Assembly (NCBI RefSeq): GCF_031755915.1
Contig: NC_083380.1
Location: 11,160,001 to 11,224,000 of the forward strand
DNA: 64,000 nucleotides
Direction: 5' to 3'
From: Ziziphus jujuba
Lineage: Eukaryota > Streptophyta > Magnoliopsida > Rosales > Rhamnaceae
Shown: one piece after another, positions 1 to 11,456 of the stretch
Layout: every line of letters starts with the position of its first letter
How positions within the stretch are numbered: position 1 is the stretch's first letter
Notes under the pieces: model-generated
The model's database searches: none
What the model was told of the DNA's origin: nothing
Seen by the model: only the letters and a program-made list of their open reading frames with translations
Translations under genes and position numbers: made by a program

Positions 1-610
1 AAGATCAAATTTGAAAATTATAAACTGTAGTAATAGAAAATAGTATGAATTTTTGAAATTTAAATTTATTTCCTCTTCTATAATAGATATTAATGTTTGA
101 AATAAAAATATTGACAACAATACACGTACTTTACATTTTACATCCTATTATTTTTTTTAATTAAAAAAAAAAAAAAACATTTTGCATCCTCAACTTTTGA
201 AAAGCTTGCATCAATCGGCTTTCAAATTTCTGTCAAAAACTTGATGTGAAGAAGTATGTGCATAGCACATGACCATAATACAGGGGGGAAACGACACTGT
301 TCTTTCTCTCTTCTCTCTTCTCTTCCCAGGAATTTTGAAAACTCTGACATTGATAAAAACATTACCAAAAAATGAAAACTTAAACACAATATTCAGCAGT
401 AGACAATCAAAATTTCAGATTCTATAATTCACAGATCAAAATGAGTTTCCATAAAAGGAGACCAACAACAAAAGAACAACACTTGGTACTTTTCACACAT
501 CCATTTTCAGAACCCAAATTCAGAACTACATAAAAACCATATCAAAGTTGAGAAATTTAAAGATAAAAACATTTCTAAGACGATCTAAATGTATATGTGT
601 ACATATATAC
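1..610. other. Non-coding stretch at window start
   Basis: AT-rich sequence with poly-A/T runs and a CT-rich tract near 300-325. It would be the intron following the TBL-like exon fragment at 611-777. I looked on the minus strand for the next TBL exon (the segment with the GDS esterase motif) and did not see it. Confidence 0.5.
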
Positions 611-777
611 CTTTGGAGATTGCATTGCCTAGGCTTCCATTATGAACACCAATTGAACTGCTCATGGATCAGAGAATAAGAACCAGATTTATAAATTGGA
701 TACGAATCGTCTTTCATCCAATTCCCATCAAATAAATCACAATTCTTCAATGATTCAATCAAATCACCATCCCATGC
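611..777 (-). pseudogene. TRICHOME BIREFRINGENCE-LIKE (TBL/DUF231) exon fragment, frameshifted
   Basis: Read on the minus strand from 777, the sequence translates as a PMR5N/TBL-type segment: NCDLFDGNWMKDDSYPIYK, then SGSYSLIHEQFN. This matches the Cys-Asp-Phe-Asp-Gly-x-Trp signature that opens the plant TBL domain. The frame then hits a stop. One extra G near 640-645 explains this, because the following frame reads C-V-H-N-G-S-L-G-N-A-I-S-K, as expected of the family, and ends at a good donor (AAAG|GTATAT) at 611. TBL proteins are Golgi O-acetyltransferases for xylan and other wall polymers. No downstream exon is visible in the window and there is an in-frame stop just upstream of 777, so this is a broken remnant or the edge of a decayed gene. 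Confidence 0.55.
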
Positions 778-1121
778 TTAATTGACACTCCTGGCTTAGT
801 CTCATTCCTCTGTTTCTTAGATAGCAAAGTTATAGAATTTTTTTTTTTTTTTTTTCAACAAACGAGAATATGAAGCTTTATAATTTGATGCTGCAATTTT
901 CTATGCAACCTTTTTTTCATCCTTGCCAAAATTATGAAAACTAAATATATGCAAATATATTTTACATATTTAATTTATTTGATTTATTTGATAAATAAAA
1001 TAAAATAAAATATTTTATTTATTTTAAATTTATTTTTGAAGGTAAGTTAATAAATAAATAAATAATAAAATAAAATAAAATAAATAATTTTGGAGGAAAT
1101 TTAAAAAATATATATATATGG

Positions 1122-1129
1122 ACACGTGG

Positions 1130-1130
<1 letters not shown>
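1122..1130 (+). promoter_or_regulatory. G-box / ABRE-like element (ACACGTGGC)
   Basis: An ACGTGGC core lies directly beside the (AT)n array, about 750 bp upstream of the AP-1 mu start. Such cores bind bZIP and bHLH factors in plants. The role here is inference. Confidence 0.3.

Positions 1131-1131
<1 letters not shown>

Positions 1132-1207
<76 letters not shown>
1132..1207. repeat. (AT)n microsatellite
   Basis: An essentially uninterrupted AT dinucleotide run of about 76 bp. Open frames across it (Tyr-Ile repeats) are artefacts. Confidence 0.95.
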
Positions 1208-1209
<2 letters not shown>

Positions 1210-1879
1210 TTTTTTTATGCAAATTATAAACTAATACATCAAAAATATATATATATATATATAGAATAATTATTTGGTGCTGACCATATTCAAAATTGAT
1301 TTTTTTTTTTTTAAATATCGATTTTATTATATATATGTATATAATATATGCAGTAAAATATATATATATATATATATGAACCAGTCCAAGTACAAACATA
1401 ATACGATAACGAAGATCAAGAGAATGGAAAGGAGTTGAAAACAGAGAGAGAGAGAGAGTTATGGATGTGGGCTTGAGCTCCACATTCTACATGGCTGAAC
1501 TTTTAATGGGCCGATCCACATATGCATTGGATCTAGGATGGGCTTGTAGTCTAAATCATTAAAATTATCTAAGACAGCCTCAGTCACATCAGCGTTGCAC
1601 GTGCCTGGCGAAGCAACACTTTTCGACTTTTCACCACCGCAAACAGAAAACTCGGAACAAAAAGAAATTTCGAAGACGAAAAGGATTGGAGAGAGAGAAG
1701 ATATGGGAAAATCCTTTTCGAAGTTTTCTTAAATAAATATTTTTTTAAAAAAATATCTGAGGATTGAAAATTTTATTGAAATTCAATTCGAAATCGATCG
1801 TAGGCGGAGGGAAAAATTGACAACAAAAATTCTTTGATCGTTTCAGACCCCCCACAACCTGAGCTGTCTGCGGTCAAAA

Positions 1880-4800
1880 ATGGCCGGCGCCGCCTCGGCG
1901 CTTTTCCTGTTGGACATCAAAGGCCGTGTTTTGATCTGGCGCGATTATCGAGGCGATGTTCCAGCTTCTCAGGCTGAGCGATTCTTCACCAAGCTTATTG
2001 AGAAAGAGGTTTCACTTTTTCTTTTTCTTTTTTTTTTTTTTTTTCTTTTTGTTTCTCGCTCTGTTTTCTCTGCGTTTCTCAGTTTCTCTTTCATTGGTAA
2101 TAGGGTGATCCGCAGTATCAGGATCCGGTAGTATACGAAAATGGAGTAACCTACATGTTCATACAACACAGCAATGTATATCTGATGGTTGCTTCGCGAC
2201 AGAACTGTAATGCTGCGAGCCTTTTGCTCTTTCTTCACCGTGCTGTCGATGTACCTACCGCTATTTTAAGCTCGTTTTCTAGTTTTTTTTTTTTTTTTTT
2301 TTTTTGGGTGTTTGCGATTGTAAATTTTCAAATTTTGATTTTGTTCTTTTCAATTTGCGCGCGCAGGTGTTTAAGCACTATTTCGAAGAGTTGGAAGAGG
2401 AATCGCTGAGAGATAATTTTGTTGTCGTGGTAAGTTCTATGTCTTATCAGATTGAGAAAAAATAATAATGATGATGATGATGATAACGTTATTTTTTGGA
2501 TTAGAATAGTGTTTTTGTGAAATGTTTTTGGAATTATTTTTGGCAGTATGAATTACTTGATGAGATAATGGATTTTGGTTTTCCTCAATATACTGAGGCC
2601 AAGATTCTTAGCGAGTTCATCAAAACCGATGCTTACAGGATGGAGGTTACGCAACGCCCTCCCATGGCTGTTACCAATGCAGTTTCTTGGCGCAGCGAAG
2701 GGATTAGATACAAGAAAAACGAAGTTGGTTCCATTCATTCCCTGTCCCTGTCCCTGTTCTGTTTTTTATTTATTTATTGCTGCATTTTATGAAGTTTCTT
2801 TCCATTTTTAGGTGTTCTTGGATGTGGTGGAAAGTGTGAATATACTTGTCAACAGCAATGGACAAATAATACGTTCAGATGTTGTTGGGGCTCTAAAGAT
2901 GAGAACATATTTGAGGTGCATGATTTATCTGCTTTTCTTAAGACTTTGTTTAGATTTGTAATGAAAGTAACAAAGCATATCTTATTCTGATTTGGTTATT
3001 TCTTATGTGCCTGTTTTAATTTTAGCATTAGGACACCAACTGAAGGAAGTAGCAGTTGCATCTCCTTTGTCACCATGTAAATTGAGATGGGTGTGAACCA
3101 TTAGTATGTAAAGAATAAGGATTTGGAAAAATACAATTTTATCCCATTTAGTAGTAGCAGGACCATTTTTCAAGTAAGAAAGTAGTAACAATGATTTGTT
3201 ACTAGGAATTAGTTATCATTGGTTTTGCAGCTTAACGAAATTTTATGAGGCGTAGATTGACTAGTTCTGCACTAGCTATTTATTATTGGATATAAAAAAA
3301 TAATAATAATAAAAAAAATTGTTGTACTGTGCATAAAGCAATATAAATAAGAAAACATTTTTGTTTTGCAATTTTCTTGAAGTCAAATCTTTTCCATTTT
3401 CCTTCGGTAATGTCTTGTTTTGACATTGTATTTGTTATCTGACATCTGTAGTGGGAGGTGATTTGGCAGATTTCTGGTTCGAAGTTTTGTGTTCTTTTTC
3501 TCACAAATAAATTTTGTAGCTTCACTTGGTTTGTGATTCACTTGTTGTAATAGGTATCTTTGAACTAACTTGCTTCATCGGTTGTAGTGGTATGCCTGAG
3601 TGTAAGCTTGGGCTAAATGATCGATTGCTATTGGAGGCTCAAGGTAGGACAGCAAAAGGAAAAGCCATTGATCTGGATGATATTAAGTTCCATCAGTATG
3701 TTGCCTTGTCTTGCTATTTTTATTTCTTTGCTTCAAGATTTAACTTTTCTTTCCTTATTCATAATAGACTGCTAATATATTCTTAAGCCCAAGATTTTGA
3801 GATTGTTATCACTCCCTTCACCTTCTTAGGTGTGTACGCCTGGCTCGATTTGAAAATGATCGAACTATATCCTTCATACCTCCTGATGGAGCGTTTGATC
3901 TTATGACGTACAGACTTAGTACTCAGGTTATTTTCATATTTATCTCTTTTATTCACCATTTTTTATTTTTTTATTTATAAATTTTATGTTGCAATGCATA
4001 TTGTTCTGATACATTTGGTGGCTAAGAGGCCATCCATGTTTGCTTAACTATTTTATTCAAACCTAAACCAGACAAGACTAATTTTATTATGGTTTCAGGT
4101 AAAACCTCTAATCTGGGTGGAAGCACAAGTTGAAAAGCATTCTAGAAGTCGTGTTGAAATTATGATTAAAGCAAGGAGCCAGTATAAGGAGCGCAGGTGA
4201 GTTTGTTACTTTCTTTTTATTGCCTCTCTTTTGCCTAAAAGTTTACATCCTTCTAAAGTTCTGATAGTAGAAGTGAAAATGGAATTTGACTCCAGATTTG
4301 ATATCATGTGTAAAATCATTCTTGAGAATTGTTTTGTTCATTACCAGAAGATGAATTCAACCCTTTTGTGTCAACTGTATCCAGAGGGTAATGATGGCCA
4401 TTCTTAGATTGAGAAAAAGTTTTAGAAAGTGAAAATAACATTTTCCAGTGGTTATATCCTCCCTTTTGTGTTGTGTGTGACTCCACTCTAAAAGAATGGC
4501 TGAGAGCTCTAACTGGCAACTTATGACAGCCTAAGAAAATCACCTGATTTTATTACCTTTTAGAATTCATCTGTGAGGGCTGTTATTAGGATTTCTCACT
4601 TGAAGCTCCATTTTCTGGTACAGCACTGCAACAAACGTTATCATTGAATTGCCTGTTCCTTCCGATGCTACAAATCCTAGCATCCGGACATCAATGGGGT
4701 CTGCTTCTTATGCTCCTGAAAGTGATGCCCTGGTCTGGAAAATAAAATCTTTTCCTGGTAATAAGGTAGGATTTTGTTTAAGAGTTCCATATATTTTACC

Positions 4801-6098
4801 CATATGCATTAGAGATTGGAAAGTCATTTTTGTGCATTAAACTATGTAGGAGTATATGTTGAGGGCTGAGTTTCTTCTTCCTAGTATAACTGCTGAAGAT
4901 GCAGATCCTGAGAGAAAACCTCCTATACGTGTCAAGTTTGAAATACCATATTTTACTGTCTCAGGAATTCAGGTATGTGTATCTTATTCCTATTATTAGG
5001 ATATGCTTAATCTCTCTTTTTTTTTTTTTTTTCCTCCCTCTTTTTGTCCTTTGGGCAATCATTTTGCTGCTCTTGCCTCCATTTAATGGAGACCTATAAG
5101 AAGATTCCGGCGGTGTTATTCTAGTTATTGGCATGAACCAATGTAACTAGGGAGACTGATTTTTGAAGTTGGAATTTTCGGATAGATGCGGCTGTACAAG
5201 CCTGATGAGGTCTAAATTTATAAATGCATTAAATCTAGAAGTAGAAGTAGAAGTAAGGAAGGAAGCAGTTGAAATATACCAGGAGCGGTTACTAATAGAA
5301 TTGTTTATATGTTTTCTAAATCCGATTCTGTTGAGAGAGAGAGCTTGTGAGGATGTTTTTGGCGGCTGGGATTTGGTAGAGGATGTGTAAATCGGAATAC
5401 ATTTGGATTGTGGTACACAATCATTGTTTGCACTATTGGGATGAAGATAATTCTTGGTAGTATAATTGACAAAGATAATAGGTTATTTGTTCCTTTTTGG
5501 GTACATATCAATCAAGACCCTGGAAGGACTATTGGGATGAAAACATCTTGAATCAAAATAAACTTTGTGCCATCAATTTTTTTTTTTTTTTTTTTTTTCG
5601 CCCCCTTAATCGAAGTCTCTAGTGGATTACTGGTTTCTTCTCAAAGGGTATCTCTTATGATGAATGTTGTTAAGCTGGAATGTGAAATCAAAGTAGGCCA
5701 GCATTTGGCATCCAATAAGTCTTGGACTATTTTGGTCGGATGGTTAAATTGTAAAAGAGTTGATTACGAAATCAAAATAAGAATGCCTTTACTAGCGACC
5801 TTGCAGTCAACGGTCCTTTATTACAGTCCTTGAATAACGTTGCTGTACAGGATATTTAATATATATTATATCGTGTAGACACCATGAAAATCTGTATTTT
5901 TTGTTTTTTAGTATAGATTTTATTAAAGAGCCTGTGGTGCACGAAAATGATATACTCTATCTAGTTTTTTACATTATTATTATTATTATTTTTTTGTAGG
6001 TTCGGTATCTTAAAATCATAGAAAAAAGTGGATACCAGGCACTTCCATGGGTGAGATACATAACAATAGCAGGGGAGTATGAACTAAGACTGATGTAA
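1880..6098 (+). CDS. AP1M2: AP-1 complex subunit mu (mu1-adaptin)
   Basis: Medium subunit of the AP-1 clathrin adaptor, which sorts cargo with tyrosine-based (YxxPhi) signals at the trans-Golgi network. Exons: 1880-2008, 2104-2250, 2367-2429, 2547-2723, 2812-2915, 3588-3695, 3830-3926, 4099-4196, 4624-4765, 4850-4972, 6000-6098. All junctions are GT-AG and in phase, giving 428 aa, the usual length of plant AP1M. The start (MAGAASALFLLDIKGRVLIW) is the family N-terminus. Residues about 1-140 form the longin-like domain; from about 170 to the end is the mu homology domain, containing GMPECKLGLNDRLLLE, and the protein ends in AGEYELRLM. The last intron is about 1 kb, with poly-T tracts. No damage is seen. 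The Arabidopsis paralogues AP1M1 and AP1M2 (HAP13) are very similar, so the exact paralogue number is inferred. Confidence 0.96.
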
Positions 6099-7080
6099 AG
6101 GCAATTTGTGTTGCTTCTTTCAATCTCGTAAATATAAATATATATTATAATATTATTACATAATAATGTATATTGCATTCAACATGAGATGTTTCTTTTC
6201 AAAATTTTGGTATTATTATTAGTTTTCCATCTCTGATGATATGTTTTTTTTCCATTACTCTGCCTTAATGGCTAAGAAGCAATGAGAATCTTTAATAATG
6301 TTGTCATTTTATTCAAATGAGAGTCTGAACCCTTTATTATTTATTATCATTATTATCGGATTTGGGTGAAGTCTGGCCCCTCAAGAGTGAAATTTTATGT
6401 GTGTGTTAGAACGCTTCAACTGCAGGTGATCCCCAACAGCAAAACGAAATTAAAAAAGAAAAAAAAGAAAGAAAGAAAGAAAGAAAAAAGAAGAAAAAAG
6501 AAAAAAACCTCAGATTATTTGCACACCATCCTTAATAAATAAAATTGTTAAAAAAAAAAATTAATAAAGTTGATATATAGACAACTGAGAATTTCTTACA
6601 CTTCTACTGGTATATAAATTTAGTTGGTTCGATAATTTAACAGTGTTGATTCCATTATTTCTTTTTCTTTTTTATTTTTGTTCTCTTACTTCTAATTATT
6701 ACATTGTTAAAGAAGCGCTGCCAGATTTTAGTCCAACCAACATTTTGTGTCCATTTCTAACGACAAGAAAATTAGCAGATAAAAGCATGATTTTAATACT
6801 TTTAATTAAACAAATTGTGCACCAAATAGTCTTAAAGTTGGGCTGGAATTATCTCCGTTTTCAATTTTAGTAATTTTTCACCTTCTGGAATGATATAGAC
6901 TCACAGTAATTTTTTTTATTTTCTTAACCTGGTTGGAGATTGGTTTTGTCTAAAGAATCCTTTTGCTTCTTTACAACCCTTTATGTTTCTCCATTATTAC
7001 AAATTTAAATTTTCTATAGTTAAATACATTTTACCAACTACTTTGTATGATTTATTATTTCTACTGAAATAATTTATAAA
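6099..7080. other. 3' flank of AP-1 mu and intergenic DNA
   Basis: AT-rich, with a purine-rich (GAAA)n-like stretch at about 6450-6510. No coding segment recognised. Confidence 0.5.
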
Positions 7081-7570
7081 CCATGTGATTTCAAATGAAA
7101 ATATTATTATCATTTTAAACAATTAAAAAAAATGTTATAAATCATATGATTTCACGTGAAAATTAAGATAGACGTTCTAAACTATGTGATTTTATATAAA
7201 AAAACTATCTATTTAAACAATTTATTATTATTTTATCATTTAAAAGATACTTTAGGTTTGAAAAACATTATCTATTCAAACAATTTTCTTGTTGCTTTAT
7301 CAGTTAAAAGATGCTTTCGGTTTGAATCATGTGATTTTACATGAAAAGATGTGAAAAATTCTCGCCGATTCAAATAATTTGTTGTCGTTCACTCAAAAAA
7401 AAGATCCGTTATATATGACCATATAATTTTACGTGAAAAGATTCTTATCGATTGAAACAATTTTGTGTCGTTTGCAATAAACTACTGTTTTGATATATGG
7501 TTTACTAACCTAATTAAAAGATGTCATATAGATAACGTAGATTCACGTGAAAAAATCTATTTTAATTTAA
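7080..7570. repeat. Degenerate tandem repeat, about 90-bp unit, ACGTGAAAA-rich
   Basis: About six diverged copies of a unit containing ATGTGATTTyACGTGAAAAGAT, followed by an AAACAATTT segment and a TTAAAAGATG segment. The palindrome TTCACGTGAA occurs at 7151-7160 and 7542-7551, and TTTTACGTGAAAAG near 7428. The block ends about 40 bp before the TATA box of the small gene at 7685. It resembles the larger array at 9300-11420. Confidence 0.6.
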
Positions 7571-7610
7571 ATAAATTCTAATTTCTTCATCGATGTTATC
7601 ACCAATATCT

Positions 7611-7620
7611 ACTATAAATA
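7611..7620 (+). promoter_or_regulatory. TATA box of the small unknown gene
   Basis: ACTATAAATA lies 65-74 bp upstream of the ATG at 7685. A matching GCTATAAATG lies at about the same distance from the ATG of the decayed copy at 11.5 kb. Confidence 0.5.
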
Positions 7621-7684
7621 CCATCAACCTTTCATCTCAAAATGCAAAACAAAATTTTCATTTCATTTTCTAAATTTTGTTAAA

Positions 7685-8426
7685 ATGTTTGAAGATTTGG
7701 ATCCCGGGTGGCAGTTAGAATCACCCTGGGAATGCTTATTTTCTCATGAAAATGGGTGGTACGGGAAAAGAGACCTTGAAGAGGGATGTTCTGCAGTTCA
7801 GTTAGAACTGTCTATGAACTTAGGCCTCTCAATTGCATTCCAAGTAATTCTTTCAAATTCTTTCTTAGCATGCGTTTTTTTATTTCTTTGATTACATGTT
7901 ATACCATATTTAGAATTGTATTCTTTAATTTACATGGAAAAGAAAAGCCAGAAAAGCAAATAAAAGTTCTCCTAGTATCAACGTTAATTTTAAAGGTCTT
8001 CCTCTTTTCACCAAATCCAGATTGCATTTTTCTTTGTACAAGTTCAAATCCAATTCTGTTTTTCTATTCTTTTCTAATTTCGTTTTTTTCTGAATTTGAG
8101 TGCAAATGTTGGATATCTAAAACGTTTCCTATTAGACTTTTGCTTCTCATTTTATATTTACATATATATATATATATATATAGATATATTTTCTTATTTT
8201 GGGCTGAAAGTAATTGTTTTCTGTTTGTTAATTTGCAGCCATTTTCTTCCCTATGTCACGGTCTTGCAATTGAGCTGCTAGTGATAACTTTTCTCTTCAA
8301 ATCCACAACCTAATTCGCATCAACTTTAGGTAATTATGAGTTTTCCACAAACTGCTTCTAAAATTTTCATTATCTATGACATACTTGTAATTTATTGTGG
8401 TAAAAAGATGTAAGGTTGCAAACATA

Positions 8427-8460
<34 letters not shown>

Positions 8461-8666
8461 GATAGGTAGTCATACAAATTTTACTTACCAAAAAATTGAT
8501 GGGTTTTATTCATTTGTTGTCTTTTCATTTATACCATAAGGTTTTTAAAGCACATAAATTTTGATCTGAACTTGCTTAGGTTGCGGTGATCTTGGAGAAG
8601 GAGTGCTCCAGAAAATTTCAGGATTTGAGTGAAGAATTCTTGCGGTGTAAATGTGAGAATACCTGA
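7685..8666 (+). CDS. Candidate small three-exon gene, unknown 95-aa protein
   Basis: I do not recognise the family. Three segments join in phase 0 with GT-AG borders: 7685-7843 (53 codons, MFEDLDPGWQLESPWECLFS...), 8239-8280 (14 codons, PFSSLCHGLAIELL) and 8580-8666 (28 codons plus stop, VAVILEKECSRKFQDLSEEF...). The product is acidic to neutral, Cys-containing, with a hydrophobic centre (LAIELLVAVIL) and a charged C-terminus. Support: a TATA box 70 bp upstream, pyrimidine-rich acceptors, an AATAAA at about 8734, and codon-like sequence in all three exons. It lies between two ACGTGA-repeat blocks, and a diverged copy of its promoter and first exon lies at 11.45-11.77 kb. The model is inference from sequence only; a non-coding transcript is possible. 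Confidence 0.42.
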
Positions 8667-8910
8667 ATATTGGATGGATTACTCTGTCTCTTTTGAGCTT
8701 TCCATGTGAATTGACTGATTGGGAAGAAGATGATCAATAAAATGAACTTCTTCTTCTTCACTTTATTAAGTTGGTTCCCTCCTCAAGTTAATTCACAAAC
8801 TGGAAGATTTCGAAGCTTCTCAAGGATCAAAGAACGTGCAGTTTCCATGATGCATGAAAGAGTTGATGTTGAATCTTTCCATCATGAATGTATAAATTAC
8901 AAGATGTTAG

Positions 8911-9012
8911 ACAAATGTAGTTAATTAACAATGTCAATTACTTATTTTTCTACTATGTAAGACAAATGTAGTCAATTAACAATGTCAATTACTTACTTTT
9001 CTACTTTGTAAG
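8911..9012. repeat. Perfectly adjacent 51-bp direct duplication
   Basis: 8911-8961 and 8962-9012 are near-identical (three mismatches by eye), each starting ACAAATGTAG and ending TGTAAG. A recent tandem duplication downstream of the small gene. Confidence 0.9.
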
Positions 9013-9299
9013 TGATGGAGACACGAATGTTTTAGAATTATATGGAATTTACTTGGAAATTAAGTTTAGTTTAATTCTCAATGATCTTATTATCAAATAT
9101 GGTTAGTTCAATTAGGAAGCTACTCGTACACAATGTAACAGTAGAAAATTATTATAAATCATAAAAAAATAAAAATAAATAAAAATTGATGTGTTTTTTA
9201 AGTTATTTAATTTCTGACAATGTTAAATTTTGAAAGACTTTATGAAGTATTCATAGTTGTTATTAACAAAACGTTGGATTTGTTCAATTTCTATACTTT

Positions 9300-11420
9300 C
9301 TAATTCACGTGAGTTCCTGTGAGAGATGTCGTTTAATTTTCAAAAAACTTTAATGCAAATGAATTATAACATCCTTTTTAGTTATTTAATTTCAAAAAAA
9401 AAAAAAACGTGTAAATTGCAAATGGTTGTTAAAAGAAAGCAACAAAAAAAAAAAAAAGTAAATAAATAAATGAAATAAAATAAAATAAAAGAAGAAGAAA
9501 GAGTCAAGTAAATGACCCTTTCTTTTAGGTAGTTCTGTAACTATTCAAGTTATTTCACATGAAAATATTATATTATCCATGTGATTATGAGAATAAACTG
9601 ATAGTGCCAATAACAAGCACTGTTTGACTATTAATATTCTTATTTTAAGTAGTAACAAAGATTTAGCTTATTAGAAAATTTAATTTTAAAAAACTTTGGT
9701 GTGTGTGAATACAAATTGTTGTAATTTAGATAAATGTAATTCATATTTTGCTTGGGTTTTTTGTACTTTGTAACTAATTCATGTTAGTTTACGTGAAAAG
9801 ATCCATTCAACTATTAATCTTAATTCATGACGTATATTTTCTCACATTATTTAGTTTCAGAAAACTTTTATCAGTCGAATTGCTAATATTGTCCAACTTT
9901 ATGAAAAAATTTGTTTAAAATCATTTTAGAGCATGAATTAAGATAAGTATCGTGGTCATTTTGCCCCCTTTTTTCTTATTATTATTATTATAATTTTATT
10001 TATTTATTTATTTTTTTGCTTAATGCCCGATTTATATACTTAACAACTAATTCATGTGAATTATTAAGATGTTATTTAAAAAAAAAAAATTGAATTTTTT
10101 ATTTACTAATTCACTTGCATTCACAATGAAATATTTGTTTTTCTTTCTTAAACCACTTTAAACATATGAATTAAGACAAATATAGTTATTGTTTTACTTT
10201 ATTTATGTATTTTACAACTGATTCAAGGTGAGTTCACAAGAATTATTCAGATAAGTGTAATTAATATTTTCTCGAATTTTGTATTTTGCAATTAATTTAC
10301 ATTAACTCAAAAAGATTTAATTCACCTTCAAAAACATCTTTTAACATTTGTATTATGATAATTGCAGTTATTTTTTCACTTGATTTGTGTGTTTTACTCG
10401 ATTTATGCATCTTACTACTCATTTATGTGAATTTACGTAAACACGTTCATTTCACATTCAAGGGCTTCTTTAACACCTGAATTAAAACTGGTATAGTTAT
10501 TATTTTATTCGATTTGTGTATTTTACAGCTATTCACCTGAATTCATTAAAAAAAAAAAACTTATTTTATTTTTAAAAACTTTTTTTAACAACTAAATTAA
10601 GATTAGTGTGGTATTGTTTTACTTGATTTGTGTACTTTACAGTTTATTCATATGAGATCATGTGAAAATATTAATTTTATTTTGAAAAACTTTAATGTCC
10701 AAATTAAAGCCAATGTAGTTATCGATTTTCTTAATTTGTGTAAACTTTACAGCTAATTCATGTGAATTCATGATGATAAATATTTGTTTACTTTTAAAAG
10801 CTTCTCTTAACGCTTAAATTAAAATTAGTATAATTCATGTGAAAAGATTCGTTTCACTTTCAAAAACTTTTTTAACGCTTGAAGTAAAACTAGTGTAGTT
10901 ATCATTTTACTCAAATTGTATACTTATAGTTAGTTTCATATGAATTCACGTGAAAGATTGGAATCAGTTTTAAAAAATTTTTTAACGTATGAATTAAGAC
11001 AGAAATAATTATTATTTTTCTTGATTTGTGTACTTTATAGTTTTTTAACGCTTAAATTAAAACTAGTGTAGTTACCATTTTACTCAAATTGTATACTTAT
11101 AGTTAGTTTCACATGAATTCACGTAAAAGATTCGAGTCAGTTTTAAAAGTTTTTTTAACATATGAATCAAGATAGAAATAATTATTATTTTTTTTGATTT
11201 GTGTACTTTATAGTTTTTTAACGCTTAAATTAAAATTAGTGTAGTTACCATTTTACTCAATCTGTATACTTATAGTTATTTCACATGAATTCACGTAAAA
11301 GATTTAAGTCGGTTTCAAAAGTTTCAAGAGAGATATTATTATTATTTTACTTGATTTGTATACTTTACAGTTGACTCATGTAAGTGCACGTGAAAAAGAT
11401 TTTTTTGAATTCCAACACAT
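9300..11420. repeat. 2-kb degenerate tandem array with CACGTGA/ACGTGAAAA motifs
   Basis: Repeated blocks in fixed order: TTTAACGCTTAAATTAAAACTAG, TGTAGTTATCATTTTACTC, GATTTGTGTACTTTACAG, TTCATGTGAATTCACGTGAAAAGAT, then TTTTAAAAACTTTTTTAAC. Units are about 90-120 bp and strongly diverged, but three clear, more recent units of about 175 bp lie at about 10870-11045, 11045-11220 and 11216-11395. TTCACGTGAA palindromes occur, e.g. at 10945-10954. The array ends just before the TATA box of the decayed copy of the small gene. Confidence 0.75.
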
Positions 11421-11456
11421 TATAATAGAGTCATCAATTTTGTCACCACAATTTGC

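Larger units (their letters stand above)
778..1879. other. Intergenic region and promoter of the AP-1 mu gene
   Basis: No gene seen. It holds a long (AT)n array at 1132-1207, shorter AT arrays, a (GA)n tract at 1443-1459, and a G-box/ABRE-like ACACGTGGC at 1122-1130. The last 250 bases before the start codon are probably promoter and 5' UTR of the AP-1 mu gene. Confidence 0.6.

Noticed and set aside
1019..1483. 154-codon minus-strand ORF with long Tyr-Ile repeats
   Set aside because: It is the translation of the (AT)n microsatellite; no conserved content.
2155..2409. Plus-strand ORFs running out of AP-1 mu exons into introns
   Set aside because: Read-through of exons 2 and 3 into T-rich introns; the spliced family model explains the coding part.
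8730..8924. 64-codon plus-strand ORF just after the small gene
   Set aside because: Starts at the poly(A)-signal region of the small gene and overlaps its 3' end and the 51-bp duplication; no coding character.
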